From assembly GCA_027858795.1 (NCBI GenBank), contig JAQICF010000012.1, forward strand, positions 1 through 6,538: DNA of 6,538 bases, given 5' to 3'. A program made the translations under genes and the position numbers. The stretch comes from Candidatus Delongbacteria bacterium (GTDB taxonomy: Bacteria > Delongbacteria > UBA4055). Positions 6,441 to 6,538 of the stretch are shown here, piece after piece. Every line of letters starts with the position of its first letter. Positions within the stretch are counted from its first letter, which is position 1. Under the pieces are notes generated by a model. The model did no database searches. It saw nothing but the letters and a program-made list of their open reading frames with translations, and was not told where the DNA came from.

Positions 6441-6538
6441 TTACTTCGGTATTTCAAGGAGTTCTGTAAAATTGTAGAAGGAGTTTAGTAACCTAAACGA
6501 CTGATATAATTTTATGGAACGACGCAGAAAGACCAAGT
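6441..6538 (-). CDS. Possible C-terminus of a convergent gene running off the window
   Basis: On the minus strand a frame is open from the window edge for 31 codons to a TAA at 6443-6441. It encodes a mixed basic and hydrophobic tail beginning LVFLRRSIKLYQ and ending TELLEIPK, which reads like ordinary protein. It would converge on the outer-membrane protein gene, with a 72-bp gap (6369-6440) that contains only weak AT-rich palindromes and no convincing terminator. In DNA this AT-rich, 31 open codons can occur by chance, so the call is tentative. The competing reading is a plus-strand gene starting at the ATG at 6514 (MERRRKTK..., no Shine-Dalgarno sequence in range). No family is recognisable from so short a piece. 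Confidence 0.3.
   Translation of the reverse strand, partial: LVFLRRSIKLYQSFRLLNSFYNFTELLEIPK

Noticed and set aside
6456..6485. Two copies of AAGGAGTT (6456-6463 and 6478-6485), resembling tandem ribosome binding sites
   Set aside because: Neither is followed at a suitable distance by a start codon with an open frame; the nearest ATG is about 30 nt beyond the second copy. They may simply be part of a convergent coding tail.
6483..6538. Possible riboswitch: hairpin GTTTAG-TAAC-CTAAAC (6483-6498) followed by a GACGCAGAAAG segment slightly like the cyclic-di-GMP-I core
   Set aside because: The matching GCAAACC-type half of that motif is absent upstream, and the segment is cut by the window edge, so no RNA family can be supported.

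Overview
The window is AT-rich DNA (roughly 30% GC by eye) with compact bacterial gene organisation: one tRNA gene, six complete protein genes and possibly the tail of a seventh. Several features point to a low-GC member of the Bacteroidota/FCB group, such as a marine lineage like Marinimicrobia or Ignavibacteria. These are an outer-membrane-type protein with a '...LFS|Q' signal-peptide end and a C-terminal Phe, mostly weak or absent Shine-Dalgarno sequences, and a tRNA promoter whose -10 reads TATATTTG. The taxonomic placement is inference and low confidence; the protein families themselves are found almost everywhere in bacteria.

Layout. On the minus strand at the left edge lies tRNA-Asn(GTT) (16-88). 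It has its own near-consensus promoter (TTGACA - 17 bp - TATATT, 106-134), which sits between the tRNA and the upstream NAD kinase gene nadK (173-1027, minus). nadK is divergent from a rightward group across 188 bp (1028-1215), in which plausible promoters can be drawn for both directions. The rightward group is a MltD-type lytic transglycosylase with LysM-like repeats (1216-2355, TTG start), a cytidine deaminase cdd (2359-2757) and a coiled-coil/C4 zinc-ribbon protein (2773-3489). Their spacings of 3 and 15 nt suggest one operon. It ends at a clear intrinsic terminator (3527-3566). A second rightward pair follows: the radical-SAM RNA methyltransferase rlmN (3598-4632) and, 5 nt later, a 576-residue probable outer-membrane beta-barrel protein of no recognised family (4638-6368). 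From 6369 to the end no complete gene is seen; a 31-codon open minus-strand frame ending at 6441 may be the C-terminus of a convergent gene.

Functionally most of this is housekeeping: NADP synthesis, cell-wall remodelling, pyrimidine salvage, and tRNA/rRNA supply and modification. The least explained items are the outer-membrane protein, a perfect 14-bp inverted repeat inside its coding sequence, the role of the zinc-ribbon coiled-coil protein, and the identity of the right-hand edge. I see no CRISPR array, insertion sequence, phage gene or defence system, and nothing that I can defend as a new multi-gene system.
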